Origin: Edwardsiella ictaluri ATCC 33202
Lineage (GTDB): Bacteria > Pseudomonadota > Gammaproteobacteria > Enterobacterales > Enterobacteriaceae
Length of the DNA stretch: 64,000 bases
NCBI RefSeq assembly: GCF_000264785.1
Contig: NZ_AFJI01000041.1
Location: 1 to 64,000 of the forward strand
Reading direction: 5' to 3'
How positions within the stretch are numbered: the first letter of the stretch is position 1; each line of letters starts with the position of its first letter. This document shows, piece by piece, positions 31,477 through 40,905 of this stretch. The notes beneath the pieces were generated by a model, which made no database searches, was not told where the DNA came from, and saw only the letters and a program-made list of their open reading frames with translations. The position numbers and the translations under genes are program-made.

Positions 31477-32115
31477 CTAATCGCTGGCGTATCCCTGTGG
31501 CGGCAGTGCCTGCCCATCCAGCCAGGCCAGACCGTCGCGCTGCCGTAGACGGTCGCTGCAGAACCAGGCGACCGCCAACGGATAAATGGCGTGCTCCTGT
31601 ACCTGCACCCGTGCGGCGATCCCGGCAACGCTGTCGTCGGCGAAGATCGGTACCCTGGCCTGTAGCACCACCGGGCCGCCGTCCAGCTTATCGCTGACAA
31701 AGTGCACGGAGGCGCCGTGTTGGGCATCGCCATTTTCCAGCGCCCGACGGTGGGTCTCCAGACCGGGGTAGCGCGGTAGCAGCGAGGGGTGAACGTTGAG
31801 TATACGCCCGGTGAAGCGCTGAACAAAGGGCGGCGAGAGGATGCGCATATAGCCGGCCAGCACCAGAAGATCGGGATGATAGGCGGCGATCTGGGCCGCC
31901 AGCGCCATATCGAAGGCCTGGCGGTCGGGGTAGTCATCTGTGCACAGAGCGCATGCGTCAATGCCGGACCGACGCGCGCGCACCAGTCCATGGGCATCGG
32001 CGCGGTTGCTGAAAACGGCGACGATCTGTCCCGGAATGCGCCTGGCGGTGCAGGCGTCGATCAGCGCCTGCAGGTTGCTGCCTTGGCCGGAGATCAGCAC
32101 GACGATACGTTTCAT
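31477..32115 (-). CDS. purN: Phosphoribosylglycinamide formyltransferase PurN
   Basis: A 212-residue enzyme of purine synthesis that formylates GAR to FGAR with 10-formyl-THF. Visible motifs: IVVLISGQGSNLQALIDAC at the N-terminus, YMRILSPPFVQRFTGRILNV and the catalytic segment NVHPSLLPRYPGLETHRRAL with Asn/His, and SVHFVSDKLDGGPVVLQARV with the catalytic Asp. E. coli PurN is also 212. It follows purM by 10 bases and is its operon partner. Confidence 0.96.
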   Translation of the reverse strand: MKRIVVLISGQGSNLQALIDACTARRIPGQIVAVFSNRADAHGLVRARRSGIDACALCTDDYPDRQAFDMALAAQIAAYHPDLLVLAGYMRILSPPFVQRFTGRILNVHPSLLPRYPGLETHRRALENGDAQHGASVHFVSDKLDGGPVVLQARVPIFADDSVAGIAARVQVQEHAIYPLAVAWFCSDRLRQRDGLAWLDGQALPPQGYASD

Positions 32116-32125
32116 GGCATCTCCC

Positions 32126-33169
32126 TCAGCGCAGGATCTCGACCTGCGGCCCGTCGCCCTGTGCCTCGGCGATATGGCCCAGCAGCCAGGCCTGTTCGCC
32201 GCGTTGGCTCAGGCGCGCCAGCGCGGAGTCGACCTGCGCAGGCGGCAGGGCGATAACCATTCCGACGCCGCAGTTAAAGGTGCGGTACATTTCGTGGCGG
32301 CTGACGTTGCCGGCCTGCTGCAGCCAGTCGAAGATGGCCGGCCACTGCCACCTGCCCTCGTCGATAACGGCCTTGACGCCGGCCGGCAGCACGCGTGGAA
32401 TGTTCTCCCAGAAACCGCCGCCGGTGAGGTGGGCGAGGGCGTGTACCTCATGGCTGGCGATCAGGTCCAGGCAGGCGGCGACGTAGATACGGGTTGGCGC
32501 CAGCAGGTGGTCGGCCAGCGGACGCCCGGCCAGCATCGTCGTGCGCGGATCGCAGCCGCTGACCTCCAGGATCTTGCGGATCAGTGAGTAGCCGTTGGAG
32601 TGCGGACCGCTGGCGCCCAGGGCGATCAGGGCATCGCCGGGGCGAACCTGGCTGCCATCGATAATCTGGGACTTCTCTACCACGCCGACGCAGAATCCGG
32701 CCACGTCGTAGTCTTCGCCGTGGTACATGCCGGGCATTTCGGCAGTCTCCCCCCCCACCAGTGCACAGCCAGCCTGTTTACAGCCCGCCGCGATCCCGCT
32801 GATGACGCTCGCCGCGGTATCGACGTCGAGCTTGCCGGTGGCGTAGTAATCCAGAAAAAACAGCGGCTCGGCGCCCTGAACCACCAGATCGTTGACGCAC
32901 ATGGCCACCAGATCGATACCGATGCTGTCGTGGCGCTGCAGATCCATTGCCAGGCGCAGTTTGGTGCCGACGCCGTCGGTGCCGGAGACCAGCACCGGCT
33001 CACGGTATTTTTGCGGCAGCGCGCACAGTGCGCCGAAGCCGCCCAGGCCGCCCATCACTTCAGGTCGGCGGGTCTCTTTGACGACACCTTTAATGCGGTC
33101 AACCAAAGCATTGCCGGCATCAATGTCTACGCCGGCGTCTTTGTAACTGAGAGCGGTTTTGTCGGTCAC
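32126..33169 (-). CDS. purM: Phosphoribosylformylglycinamidine cyclo-ligase PurM
   Basis: A 347-residue AIR synthetase (345 in E. coli). Conserved segments are [54 protein letters not shown], and [21 protein letters not shown] start it at a GTG (33169, [13 protein letters not shown]) because this matches the E. coli start and GGGGA lies eight bases upstream. ATG at 33184 would add five residues and the ATG at 33271 an unrelated 34. A PurR operator lies about 105 bases upstream. The enzyme converts FGAM to AIR with ATP. Confidence 0.95.
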
Positions 33170-33272
33170 TGCGTAAATCCCCATGGTGGTTAGGTGTGGT
33201 CCATCGGTGGCGCGATAAAGGCGTCCGTGAACCCTGCGGAAAAAGTCAGGCGGCGCAATTCTAGCAGTCAAA

Positions 33273-33286
33273 GCAAACGTTTGCTA
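33273..33286. promoter_or_regulatory. PurR operator between purM and upp
   Basis: AGCAAACGTTTGCT is a perfect 14-bp palindrome and fits the PurR consensus ACGCAAACGTTTTCGT. It lies between divergent purM and upp. In E. coli PurR with hypoxanthine or guanine represses purMN from such a box; upp could also be affected. Confidence 0.85.
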
Positions 33287-33389
33287 TCCCATTGTGACTG
33301 ACGGTATCGTTTTCTTCAACCAGGTAACAGAATGTTTCTTTATTGATAGAGATCATGATTTTTCCTCTGAAAAGCGAGTGAAAGGGAGG

Positions 33390-33395
33390 TATAAT
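33390..33395 (+). promoter_or_regulatory. -10 box of the upp-uraA promoter
   Basis: A perfect TATAAT lies 45 bases before the upp ATG, preceded by GG. No good -35 is visible at 17 bases. Confidence 0.5.
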
Positions 33396-33440
33396 CTCGC
33401 GATTTTTTTGGGCGCAGAACAGCTACATGGGAGAGAAAAA

Positions 33441-34067
33441 ATGAAGATCGTTGAAGTGAAACACCCGCTTGTGAAACACAAACTGGGTTTGATGCGTGAA
33501 AATGACATCAGCACCAAACGATTCCGTGAACTGGCCTCTGAAGTGGGCAGTTTGCTGACCTATGAAGCGACCGCAGACCTCGAAACAGAAAAAGTAACCA
33601 TTGATGGTTGGTGCGGCCCGGTCGAAGTTGAACAGATTAAAGGGAAAAAGATCACCGTGGTGCCGATCCTGCGCGCGGGGCTGGGCATGATGGAAGGGGT
33701 GCTGGAGCATGTGCCGAGCGCCCGTATCAGCGTGGTGGGGATCTACCGTAACGAAGAGACGCTGGAGCCGGTTCCCTATTTCCAGAAGCTGGTATCCCAT
33801 ATCGATGAGCGTATGGCGCTGGTCGTTGATCCAATGCTGGCCACGGGCGGCTCCATGATCGCCACTATCGATCTGCTGAAGAATGCCGGCTGTCGCGCGA
33901 TCAAGGTGCTGGTGCTGGTGGCGGCACCGGAGGGTATCGCCGCGCTGGAGAAGGCGCACCCGGACGTGGAGCTGTACACCGCCTCCATCGATCAGGGCCT
34001 AAACGATAAGGGTTACATTATTCCGGGTCTGGGCGACGCCGGCGATAAAATATTTGGTACCAAGTAA
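33441..34067 (+). CDS. upp: Uracil phosphoribosyltransferase Upp
   Basis: 208 residues, the exact length of E. coli Upp. It begins [20 protein letters not shown], with the PRPP-binding loop [20 protein letters not shown] and the uracil-binding C-terminus [20 protein letters not shown] followed by DKIFGTK. It salvages uracil to UMP. GGGAGAG lies before the ATG at 33441; an upstream ATG at 33294 falls before the promoter and is not used. It is followed by a terminator-like hairpin and then uraA, so uraA expression probably depends on partial read-through. Confidence 0.97.
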
Positions 34068-34072
34068 CCCAT

Positions 34073-34099
34073 GAGCCGACTCGTTAGTCGGCTTTTTTT
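34073..34099 (+). terminator. Terminator or attenuating hairpin after upp
   Basis: AGCCGACT-CGTT-AGTCGGCT followed by seven further T. It stands between upp and uraA, which are an operon in E. coli. Confidence 0.8.
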
Positions 34100-34171
34100 T
34101 GGCGTGACGCCGGGTGCGCCGCGCCCCTTTCAAACCCTAACACTATCGATTAACGAGAGAGGAAATACATC

Positions 34172-35449
34172 ATGACCCGTCGCGTCATCGGCGTCAGCGA
34201 GCGTCCATCGCTTCTGCAAACGATTCCGTTGAGCTTTCAGCACCTGTTCGCCATGTTTGGTGCCACCGTGCTGGTTCCCATTCTGTTTAAGATTAACCCG
34301 GCGACGGTACTGCTGTTTAACGGCATCGGCACTCTGCTGTATCTGTTTATCTGTAAAGGCAAGATACCGGCCTATCTCGGCTCCAGCTTTGCCTTTATTT
34401 CACCGGTGATGTTGCTGCTGCCGCTAGGCTATGAGCTGGCGCTGGGCGGCTTTATCGTCTGCGGTGCACTGTTCTGTCTGGTGGCGCTGATTGTCAAAAA
34501 AGCCGGTACCGGCTGGCTGAATGTGATCTTTCCTCCGGCGGCAATGGGGGCGATTGTGGCGGTGATCGGCCTGGAGCTGGCTGGTGTGGCGGCCAATATG
34601 GCCGGTCTGCTGCCGGCCGACGGCACCCGGGCCGACGGCACCACCATCACCATCTCCATGGTGACGCTGGCGGTGACGGTACTGGGCTCGGTGCTGTTCC
34701 GTGGCTTTTTGGCTATCATCCCGATCCTGATCGGCGTACTGGTGGGCTACGGGCTCTCCTTCTTCATGGGCGTGGTGGATATTACGCCGATCAAAGAGGC
34801 CCACTGGTTTGCGCTGCCGACCTTCTATACGCCGCGCTTTGAGTGGTTCGCCATTTTGACCATCCTGCCGGCGGCGCTGGTGGTGATTGCCGAGCACGTC
34901 GGCCACCTGGTGGTGACCGCCAATATCGTGAAGAAGGATCTGATGCGCGATCCGGGGCTGCATCGCTCCATGTTTGCCAACGGCTTCTCCACCATGTTCT
35001 CCGGCTTTTTCGGCTCGACGCCGAATACCACCTACGGTGAAAATATCGGTGTGTTGGCCATCACCAAGGTCTACAGCACCTGGGTGATCGGCGGGGCGGC
35101 GGTGCTGGCGATCCTGCTCTCCTGCGTCGGTAAGCTGGCGGCGGCGATCCAGGTGATCCCGGTGCCGGTGATGGGGGGGGTCTCCCTGCTGCTGTATGGC
35201 GTGATTGGGGCGTCCGGGATCCGGGTGCTGATCGACTCCAAGGTCGACTATAACAAGGCTCAGAATCTGATCCTGACTTCGGTTATCCTGATCATCGGCG
35301 TCAGCGGTGCCAAGGTGCATATCGGCGCCGCGGAGTTGAAGGGGATGGCGCTGGCGACCATCGTCGGTATCGGGATGAGCCTGCTGTTCAAGCTGTTCAG
35401 CCTGATGCGCAAAGAAGAAGAGATTATCGAGCTACCGGAGGATATCTAA
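34172..35449 (+). CDS. uraA: Uracil:proton symporter UraA
   Basis: A 425-residue NCS2 transporter (E. coli 429) with about 14 membrane segments. Family features: FQHLFAMFGATVLVPILFKI near the N-terminus, the substrate-binding helix region VIAEHVGHLVVTANIVKKDL (His and the Glu of AEH contact uracil in the E. coli structure), and GFSTMFSGFFGSTPNTTYGE with the ENIGVLAITKV motif. It imports uracil across the inner membrane for Upp encoded just upstream. A hairpin follows the stop. Confidence 0.96.
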   Translation: MTRRVIGVSERPSLLQTIPLSFQHLFAMFGATVLVPILFKINPATVLLFNGIGTLLYLFICKGKIPAYLGSSFAFISPVMLLLPLGYELALGGFIVCGALFCLVALIVKKAGTGWLNVIFPPAAMGAIVAVIGLELAGVAANMAGLLPADGTRADGTTITISMVTLAVTVLGSVLFRGFLAIIPILIGVLVGYGLSFFMGVVDITPIKEAHWFALPTFYTPRFEWFAILTILPAALVVIAEHVGHLVVTANIVKKDLMRDPGLHRSMFANGFSTMFSGFFGSTPNTTYGENIGVLAITKVYSTWVIGGAAVLAILLSCVGKLAAAIQVIPVPVMGGVSLLLYGVIGASGIRVLIDSKVDYNKAQNLILTSVILIIGVSGAKVHIGAAELKGMALATIVGIGMSLLFKLFSLMRKEEEIIELPEDI

Positions 35450-35458
35450 CGCCTCCGA

Positions 35459-35488
35459 GGGGAGCTGGGCGGTATCCGGCTCCCTTTT
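35459..35488 (+). terminator. Terminator of uraA
   Basis: GGGAGC (35460-35465) pairs with GCTCCC, separated by a 13-base loop, then TTTTCC. The T-run is short, so moderate confidence. Confidence 0.5.
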
Positions 35489-35680
35489 CCACCCCGTATT
35501 ATCCCCTGTTCTCCTCTCCCTGTGGGGATGCTAACCGCATGAGGGTGTGCCACTGCCGCGGGCTATTCTCTTGACTGTTACGGCGTGGGTAGCCTGGGCG
35601 TGGGTTTTTAGTGCAGCGGCGTGATTAGCGCATGCCTGTGCTCATTTCTGTGTTAAACTGAAAAAGTTTTTTGCAAGTTT

Positions 35681-36397
35681 ATGTCTGAGGTGAATCTGAA
35701 CACGCCCACCCAGCTTTCATTGCCGCTCTATCTGCCCGACGATGAAACCTTTTCCAGTTTCTACGCGGGGGAGAATGCCGCGCTGCTCGCTGCGTTGCAG
35801 AATGCGTTACGTCAAGAGCACGGATCCTATATCTATTTCTGGTCACGCGAGGGCGGCGGGCGCAGCCATCTGCTGCATGCGGCCTGCGCCGAGCTATCGC
35901 AGCGTGGTGAGGCGGTCGGGTTTGTGCCGCTCGATAAGCGGGCCTACTTTGTGCCTGAAGTCCTGGATGGCATGGAGCAACTGGCGCTGGTCTGTATTGA
36001 TAATATTGAATGTATCGCCGGCGATGGGGCCTGGGAGATGGCCATCTTCAATCTGTATAACCGCATTCAGGAGAGCGGGCGCACCCGCCTGCTGATCACC
36101 GGCGATCGTCCGCCGCGTCAGCTCAATCTGCGTCTGCCCGATCTGGCCTCGCGCCTGGATTGGGGGCAGATTTATAAGCTGCAGCCGCTGGGAGATGAAG
36201 AGAAGCTGCAGGCACTGCAGCTGCGCGCCCGCCTACGAGGCTTTGAGCTGCCGGAGGACGTGGGGCGTTTCCTGCTGAAGCGTCTGGATCGTGAGATGCG
36301 CACCCTGTTTATGACCCTGGATCAGCTCGATCGGGCCTCTATCGCCGCCCAGCGTAAGCTGACCATCCCCTTCGTTAAAGAGACGCTGCTGCTGTAA
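35681..36397 (+). CDS. hda: DnaA inactivator Hda
   Basis: A 238-residue AAA+ protein close to E. coli Hda (233). N-terminal clamp-binding motif QLSLPL, then the AAA+ core with [18 protein letters not shown] (Walker A region), [20 protein letters not shown] (Walker B), arginine-bearing sensor segments and [20 protein letters not shown]. With the DNA-loaded beta clamp it makes DnaA hydrolyse ATP and so prevents over-initiation. Start choice: the ATG at 35681 gives [12 protein letters not shown], but GAGGTGA sits immediately before a CTG codon (LNTPTQLSL), and E. coli Hda is reported to start at CTG. The real start may therefore be the CTG at 35696. Confidence 0.94.
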   Translation: MSEVNLNTPTQLSLPLYLPDDETFSSFYAGENAALLAALQNALRQEHGSYIYFWSREGGGRSHLLHAACAELSQRGEAVGFVPLDKRAYFVPEVLDGMEQLALVCIDNIECIAGDGAWEMAIFNLYNRIQESGRTRLLITGDRPPRQLNLRLPDLASRLDWGQIYKLQPLGDEEKLQALQLRARLRGFELPEDVGRFLLKRLDREMRTLFMTLDQLDRASIAAQRKLTIPFVKETLLL

Positions 36398-36447
36398 CCG
36401 TGCGGCGGTCTATGTTGCGCGCCGGGCTTGCCCGGCGCCAACGCCGT

Positions 36448-36801
36448 TTACAGAATCTCCAGCACTTGCTGTGGCGGGCGGCCCAGGCGCGCCCGTAGAC
36501 CGTTGACTACGATGGGGCGTTCAATCAGCGAGGGGTGCGCGGCCAGCGCGGCGATAAGCGCGGCCTCGTCCAGCGCCGGGTTGTCCAGATCCAGCTGCTG
36601 ATACAGATCGTCGCCCCGACGTATCAGCTGACGTGCGGAGTCAAAGCCCAGCGTGGCGATCAGGCCACGCAGCGCGTCGGCATCCGGCGGTGTCTCCAGA
36701 TACAGCACGATCTCGGGGTGGATGCCGCGATCTTCCAGCAGCTGCAGCGTAGCGCGGCTCTTAGAGCAGCGAGGATTATGATAGATAACCACGGAGGACA
36801 T
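36448..36801 (-). CDS. yfgD: ArsC-family thioredoxin-fold reductase YfgD
   Basis: A 117-residue protein starting MSSVVIYHNPRCSKSRATLQ, with the single active-site Cys (HNPRCSKSR) of the glutaredoxin-linked arsenate reductase family, and the conserved PIVVNGLRARLGRPP. E. coli YfgD (119) occupies the same place between hda and bepA. Family members reduce arsenate in some bacteria, but YfgD is not part of an ars operon and its role is open. AGGAG lies five bases before the ATG at 36801; the longer frame to 36927 enters the bepA end and is not used. It is convergent with hda; a GCCGGGC-TT-GCCCGGC stem at 36420-36437 may terminate both. Confidence 0.9.
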   Translation of the reverse strand: MSSVVIYHNPRCSKSRATLQLLEDRGIHPEIVLYLETPPDADALRGLIATLGFDSARQLIRRGDDLYQQLDLDNPALDEAALIAALAAHPSLIERPIVVNGLRARLGRPPQQVLEIL

Positions 36802-36862
36802 AGGGACTCCTGTTGTAACGGAAATCCCCCGGCACCTGTGAACAGGCGCCGGGGAGTGGGCA

Positions 36863-38344
36863 TCAGCGGCGCTGGTACTGTTTAAAACGCTCCTGCAGCT
36901 GGCGCAGCTGATCGATACGGGCGTCATAGCGAGCCTGTTTCAGGCTGCCGAGGGGCATCAGCGCGCTGGCGTTGCCCAACAGCCCGATAGCCTGCTGCAG
37001 TTCGCCGGTCAGCGCCAGCTGTTCTGCGCGGGCGGCCAGCTCCTCGTCGCGCAGCCCCTGTTCGGCGCTGGCCTGGGCCAGCAGATCCCAGCCGTTGACA
37101 TCGTTAGGGTGGCTGTAGGTATAGCGATACAGCAGACGGGAGGCTAGGGGCGCCTTCCCGCCCTGGATATAGGCGTTGGCCAGATTGATCTGCAGAACGG
37201 GATCGCTGCGATTTTTTGTCAGCGCTGCCTCCAGACGGGCGATGGCCGCCGCCGCCTGCTTCTGGTTGAGGTCGATATCGGTCATCAGGTCGATATACCA
37301 GACGTTGTCCGGATCAGCCGTCAGCAGCGGCTGCAGGGTGTGGCGCGCATCGTCAAGCTTGTTGGCCTGTGAGAACAGAATGGCCCGTCCATAGCGCGAC
37401 GCCTGTTGCTCGCGTACGCTGCCGCGCGCCAGCGTATCCAGCATGTCGCTGCTGAGATAGCCGCCGTCGAGGTCATTACCGCTGTACATGCCTAGGGTGC
37501 GTACCTTGGCCAGCAGATAGTCGAGAGAGGACTGAACCGGGTGGGGGCGCATCTGGTTGGCGCGGTTGCGGGTATCGGTCAGGCGGCTGTCCGGCAGGGG
37601 GTGGGTCAGCAGGATCTCCGGCGGCTTGGAGGAGTAGCGCGATTGGTCGGCCAGCTTTTGCAGAAAGTTGGGCATGGCCTGGGGATCGAATCCGGTTCGC
37701 TGCAGCACCTGAATACCGATGCGATCGGCCTCCTGCTCATTCTGTTGGGTAAAGCTGATGATCCCCTGCTGGGCGCCCGCCAGGGTGCCGGTCAGGGCCG
37801 CCATGCCCGCCTGCGGGCTGGCCATCGCCAGCAGGATGGATCCGAGGGCACCGACCCAGGTCAGCGGCGCAGTGCGCTGCTGCTCCTCCATCGCCCGTGC
37901 CAGGTGGCGCTGGGTGACGTGGGAGATCTCATGGGCCATCACTGAGGCCAGCTGACTCTCATTGTCGGTATAGCGGAACAGGGCGCTGTGCAGCACCACG
38001 TTACCGCCGAAGAAGGCAAAGGCGTTGATGTCGTCATTGCGAACCAGATAGAAGTGGAACGGTGTCCGTACGCCGTCGGCGTGGGAAACCAGGCTCTCTC
38101 CCAACCGATTGATATAGCCGTCGAGCAGGGGATCGTTAATCAGCGGCGCGCTGGCCCGCAGCTGGCGCACGTAAAAGTCCCCCATCGCCAGCTCCTGATT
38201 GATGCTGAGGATATTGCCGGCGGTGGTGCCGATATCCGGCAGCGACTGATCCTGTATGGTGGCGGCGTGCAGCGAGGGCGCTGCACCGGATAGCCCGCCC
38301 GCCAGCAGCAGGGCGATAAGCGATCTGTTGAACCGTAAAGTCAT
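36863..38344 (-). CDS. bepA: Periplasmic chaperone/metalloprotease BepA (YfgC)
   Basis: A 493-residue M48 peptidase with TPR repeats. A signal peptide spans about residues 1-28 ([20 protein letters not shown]). The zinc motif is [12 protein letters not shown] with the third ligand in [13 protein letters not shown], and four or more TPRs occupy the last 200 residues, ending [20 protein letters not shown]. In E. coli BepA promotes LptD assembly and degrades stalled outer-membrane proteins. I start at the ATG at 38344 (MTLRFNRSL); an ATG ten codons earlier is possible. It shares its control region with divergent perM. Confidence 0.95.
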   Translation of the reverse strand: MTLRFNRSLIALLLAGGLSGAAPSLHAATIQDQSLPDIGTTAGNILSINQELAMGDFYVRQLRASAPLINDPLLDGYINRLGESLVSHADGVRTPFHFYLVRNDDINAFAFFGGNVVLHSALFRYTDNESQLASVMAHEISHVTQRHLARAMEEQQRTAPLTWVGALGSILLAMASPQAGMAALTGTLAGAQQGIISFTQQNEQEADRIGIQVLQRTGFDPQAMPNFLQKLADQSRYSSKPPEILLTHPLPDSRLTDTRNRANQMRPHPVQSSLDYLLAKVRTLGMYSGNDLDGGYLSSDMLDTLARGSVREQQASRYGRAILFSQANKLDDARHTLQPLLTADPDNVWYIDLMTDIDLNQKQAAAAIARLEAALTKNRSDPVLQINLANAYIQGGKAPLASRLLYRYTYSHPNDVNGWDLLAQASAEQGLRDEELAARAEQLALTGELQQAIGLLGNASALMPLGSLKQARYDARIDQLRQLQERFKQYQRR

Positions 38345-38590
38345 AAGTGACGCTTCCAAGGCAACGATAGACATTTGACGCCGATCCCGGCGAAGAGTTC
38401 TTCTTCCCGCCCCCGCTCTCTATTACACTAGGCCAGATAAAGGGCCGTGTCCTGCAATAACCTGACAGTTGTCCATTCTGCCACTATTGCCCAGCCGTGC
38501 CAAAACTTGTTGATTGTTATTTATTATGTTGTTATGTAAAGAAATTTATGGAGCAGTCGCGTTGCGGCGCAGAATGTAAGGAGTATAACC

Positions 38591-39670
38591 GTGCTTGAAA
38601 TGCTGAGGCAGTGGTACCGGCGCCGCTTTACTGACCCCCAGGCGATCGCCCTGCTGACCATCCTGCTGGTGGGATTTTGCATTATCTATTTCTTTAACGG
38701 CATTCTGGCGCCGCTGCTGGTTGCCATTGTGTTGGCGTACCTGTTGGAGTGGCCGACCCATAAACTGCAGCTGGTCGGTTGTTCGCGGCTATGGGCGGTC
38801 TGCGTGGTGTTGCTGCTGTTTATCGGGATTGTGCTGCTGACGATGCTGGTAGTGATCCCGATCGCCTGGCAGCAGGGGCTGGCGCTGATGAGCGACATGC
38901 CGAAGATGGTGACCCGCTTTTATGAGTATGCCGCCACGCTGCCGCGCCGCTATCCGGCCTTGATGGATGCGGGCATCATCGATGTGGTGGTGGAGAACCT
39001 GCGCGCGCGCATGGCGTTGATGGGCGAGTCGGTGCTGAAGTTCTCCCTGGCGTCGCTGGTCGGGCTGGTCACGCTGGCTATCTATTTGGTGCTGGTGCCG
39101 CTGATGGTGTTCTTCCTGCTCAAGGATAAGGGGCAGATGCTCAATGCGCTGCGCCGGGTGCTGCCGCGCGAACGCGGCCTGGCCGGCCAGGTCTGGCTGG
39201 AGATGAACCAGCAGATCACCAACTATATCCGCGGTAAGGTGGTGGAGATGGTGGTGGTCGGAGTGGCGACCTATCTGGTGTTTCTGGTGTTGGGATTGAA
39301 CTATGGCCTGCTGTTGTCGGTGCTGGTTGGTATCTCGGTACTGATCCCCTATATCGGCGCGGTGCTGGTGACCATTCCGGTGGTGCTGGTGGCGCTGTTT
39401 CAGTGGGGGATGGGGGCGGATTTCTGGTCGCTGTTTATCGCCTATCTGGTGGTACAGGGGCTGGATGGTAACGTCCTGGTGCCGCTGCTCTACTCTGAGG
39501 CGGTCAACCTGCATCCGCTGGTGATCATTCTGTCGGTGATCATCTTTGGTGGGCTATGGGGATTTTGGGGGGTTTTCTTCGCTATCCCGCTGGCGACCCT
39601 GGTGAAGGCGGTGATCCACGCCTGGCCGGATGACTTCTGTAATGACGCGCCGCCCGGCGCCAACGGGTAG
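38591..39670 (+). CDS. perM: AI-2E family permease PerM
   Basis: A 359-residue inner-membrane protein (E. coli PerM 353). N-terminal MLEMLRQWYRRRFTDPQAIA, about seven or eight membrane segments, and the family motifs VFFLLKDKGQMLNALRRVLP, QQITNYIRGKVVEMVVVGVA and GGLWGFWGVFFAIPLATLVK. The AI-2E exporter-like family includes ion and signal transporters; the substrate of PerM is not known. AAGGAG lies about ten bases before a GTG at 38591. It is convergent with bcp, with a strong hairpin between. Confidence 0.92.
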   Translation: MLEMLRQWYRRRFTDPQAIALLTILLVGFCIIYFFNGILAPLLVAIVLAYLLEWPTHKLQLVGCSRLWAVCVVLLLFIGIVLLTMLVVIPIAWQQGLALMSDMPKMVTRFYEYAATLPRRYPALMDAGIIDVVVENLRARMALMGESVLKFSLASLVGLVTLAIYLVLVPLMVFFLLKDKGQMLNALRRVLPRERGLAGQVWLEMNQQITNYIRGKVVEMVVVGVATYLVFLVLGLNYGLLLSVLVGISVLIPYIGAVLVTIPVVLVALFQWGMGADFWSLFIAYLVVQGLDGNVLVPLLYSEAVNLHPLVIILSVIIFGGLWGFWGVFFAIPLATLVKAVIHAWPDDFCNDAPPGANG

Positions 39671-39680
39671 CACCTAGACG

Positions 39681-39706
39681 GGCGCGGCGCCAGAGGGCGC
39701 CGCGCT
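39681..39706. terminator. Hairpin between convergent perM and bcp
   Basis: GCGCGGCGCC-AGAG-GGCGCCGCGC is a near-perfect 10-bp stem in the 43 bases between the two stop codons. There is no T-run, so it may block polymerase weakly or act with Rho. Confidence 0.5.
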
Positions 39707-39713
39707 GCGGGCG

Positions 39714-40184
39714 TTACGGGTGGCTGCGCAGGTACTCCAGTACCATGTCGCTGTGGTTACTGGTTTTAAACCCCTCGAATACGTGTTCAATGCGGCCGCT
39801 GCCGTCGATCAGAAAGCTGATACGGTGAATGCCGTCATAGGTTTTCCCCATAAAGGTTTTTTCTCCCCAAACACCAAACAGGGCGGCGACCCGGTGATCT
39901 TCATCAGACAGCAGGGTAAAGTTCAGCAGCTCCTTTTCCGCAAAGCGGGAGAGCTTTTCCGGTTTATCGGTACTGATCCCCAACACTTCCACGCCATACT
40001 GTTTCAGTTCATTCATGCTGTCGCGCAGCCCACAGGCCTGAACGGTGCAGCCTGGGGTCATGGCTTTGGGATAAAAGTAGACCAGAACTCTCTGGCCCTG
40101 GAAGTCGGCCAGACCGATCTGCTCACCGTCTTGATCCAATAAGGTAAACTGTGGCGCGATACTACCGGCTTGCAATGGACTCAT
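39714..40184 (-). CDS. bcp: Thiol peroxidase Bcp (peroxiredoxin Q)
   Basis: A 156-residue peroxiredoxin with the peroxidatic Cys in FYPKAMTPGCTVQACGLRDS and the second Cys five residues later, as in the Bcp class. QAGSIAPQFTLLDQDGEQIG opens the fold and LFGVWGEKTFMGKTYDGIHR is typical. It reduces hydrogen and organic peroxides using thioredoxin. It follows gcvR by 17 bases on the same strand, as in E. coli, and is the same length as E. coli Bcp. Confidence 0.96.
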   Translation of the reverse strand: MSPLQAGSIAPQFTLLDQDGEQIGLADFQGQRVLVYFYPKAMTPGCTVQACGLRDSMNELKQYGVEVLGISTDKPEKLSRFAEKELLNFTLLSDEDHRVAALFGVWGEKTFMGKTYDGIHRISFLIDGSGRIEHVFEGFKTSNHSDMVLEYLRSHP

Positions 40185-40201
40185 TACGACTCTCTCCGTC
40201 T

Positions 40202-40759
40202 TTAACCGTCATGCTGAGAATAATTGACTACGTTGATGCTGCCCTGCGCATTGAGCTCAAGGCAGAGCTGGTTAAACGCGCGCTCGATCAGCGTGGGATC
40301 TTGGCTGGCCGGGCTATGGGCGGTGATTTGAATATAGAGCTGTTGCTCATCGGAGCCTTCGCGGGTCTGGGTCCGGGAGACCAGTTCGGCGATGTTCATG
40401 CGCTGTGAGTCAAACAGATCGGTAAAGCGTTCGATGATGTGTGGCGAGTCTTTGACTTCGACCTGCACCCAGACCGTGGCCGGCATGGTAGGGCGCTCGT
40501 GCCAGGTGGTGCGCTTCATTACGATCAGCAGGTCCATCTCTACGCCTTTCAGCGGCAGGGTGGACTCTATCAGGGTGATCGCGTTCCAGCTGCCGGAGAG
40601 CAGCATGATGAATGTGAACTCTTCGCCCAACATCGCCAGGCGGCTGTCTTCAATATTGCAGCCACAGCTACTGACGTGGCGGGTAATATTGTTGACAATG
40701 CCGGAGCGGTCCGCGCCAAGGGCGGTGATGACGAGATAGTGTTGATTGGGCTGTGGCAA
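40202..40759 (-). CDS. gcvR: Glycine cleavage system transcriptional repressor GcvR
   Basis: A 185-residue protein with two ACT domains (about 10-85 and 95-175). Conserved segments are HYLVITALGADRSGIVNNIT, RHVSSCGCNIEDSRLAMLGE and FTFIMLLSGSWNAITLIEST, nearly identical to E. coli GcvR (190). GcvR binds GcvA and blocks activation of gcvTHP when glycine is low. The start is a TTG (40759) with GGAAGAA upstream. It is divergent from dapA. Confidence 0.95.
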   Translation of the reverse strand: MPQPNQHYLVITALGADRSGIVNNITRHVSSCGCNIEDSRLAMLGEEFTFIMLLSGSWNAITLIESTLPLKGVEMDLLIVMKRTTWHERPTMPATVWVQVEVKDSPHIIERFTDLFDSQRMNIAELVSRTQTREGSDEQQLYIQITAHSPASQDPTLIERAFNQLCLELNAQGSINVVNYSQHDG

Positions 40760-40850
40760 AAGAGTTCTTCCTGTATCGATATTGGGTGTATCAAGGTAAT
40801 CATAAAAAAAAGTATGCTACAAGCAATTAGCATTCAGATGTCTACTTGCG

Positions 40851-40877
40851 TTGACAATGCTTTAAAACGTACCATGA
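40851..40877 (+). promoter_or_regulatory. Candidate dapA promoter
   Basis: A consensus -35 TTGACA at 40851-40856 lies 50 bases before the dapA ATG. The -10 at the usual distance (CATGAG region) is poor. Confidence 0.35.
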
Positions 40878-40905
40878 GACGCCTGTTTTTAGAGGGGAAT
40901 GGACT

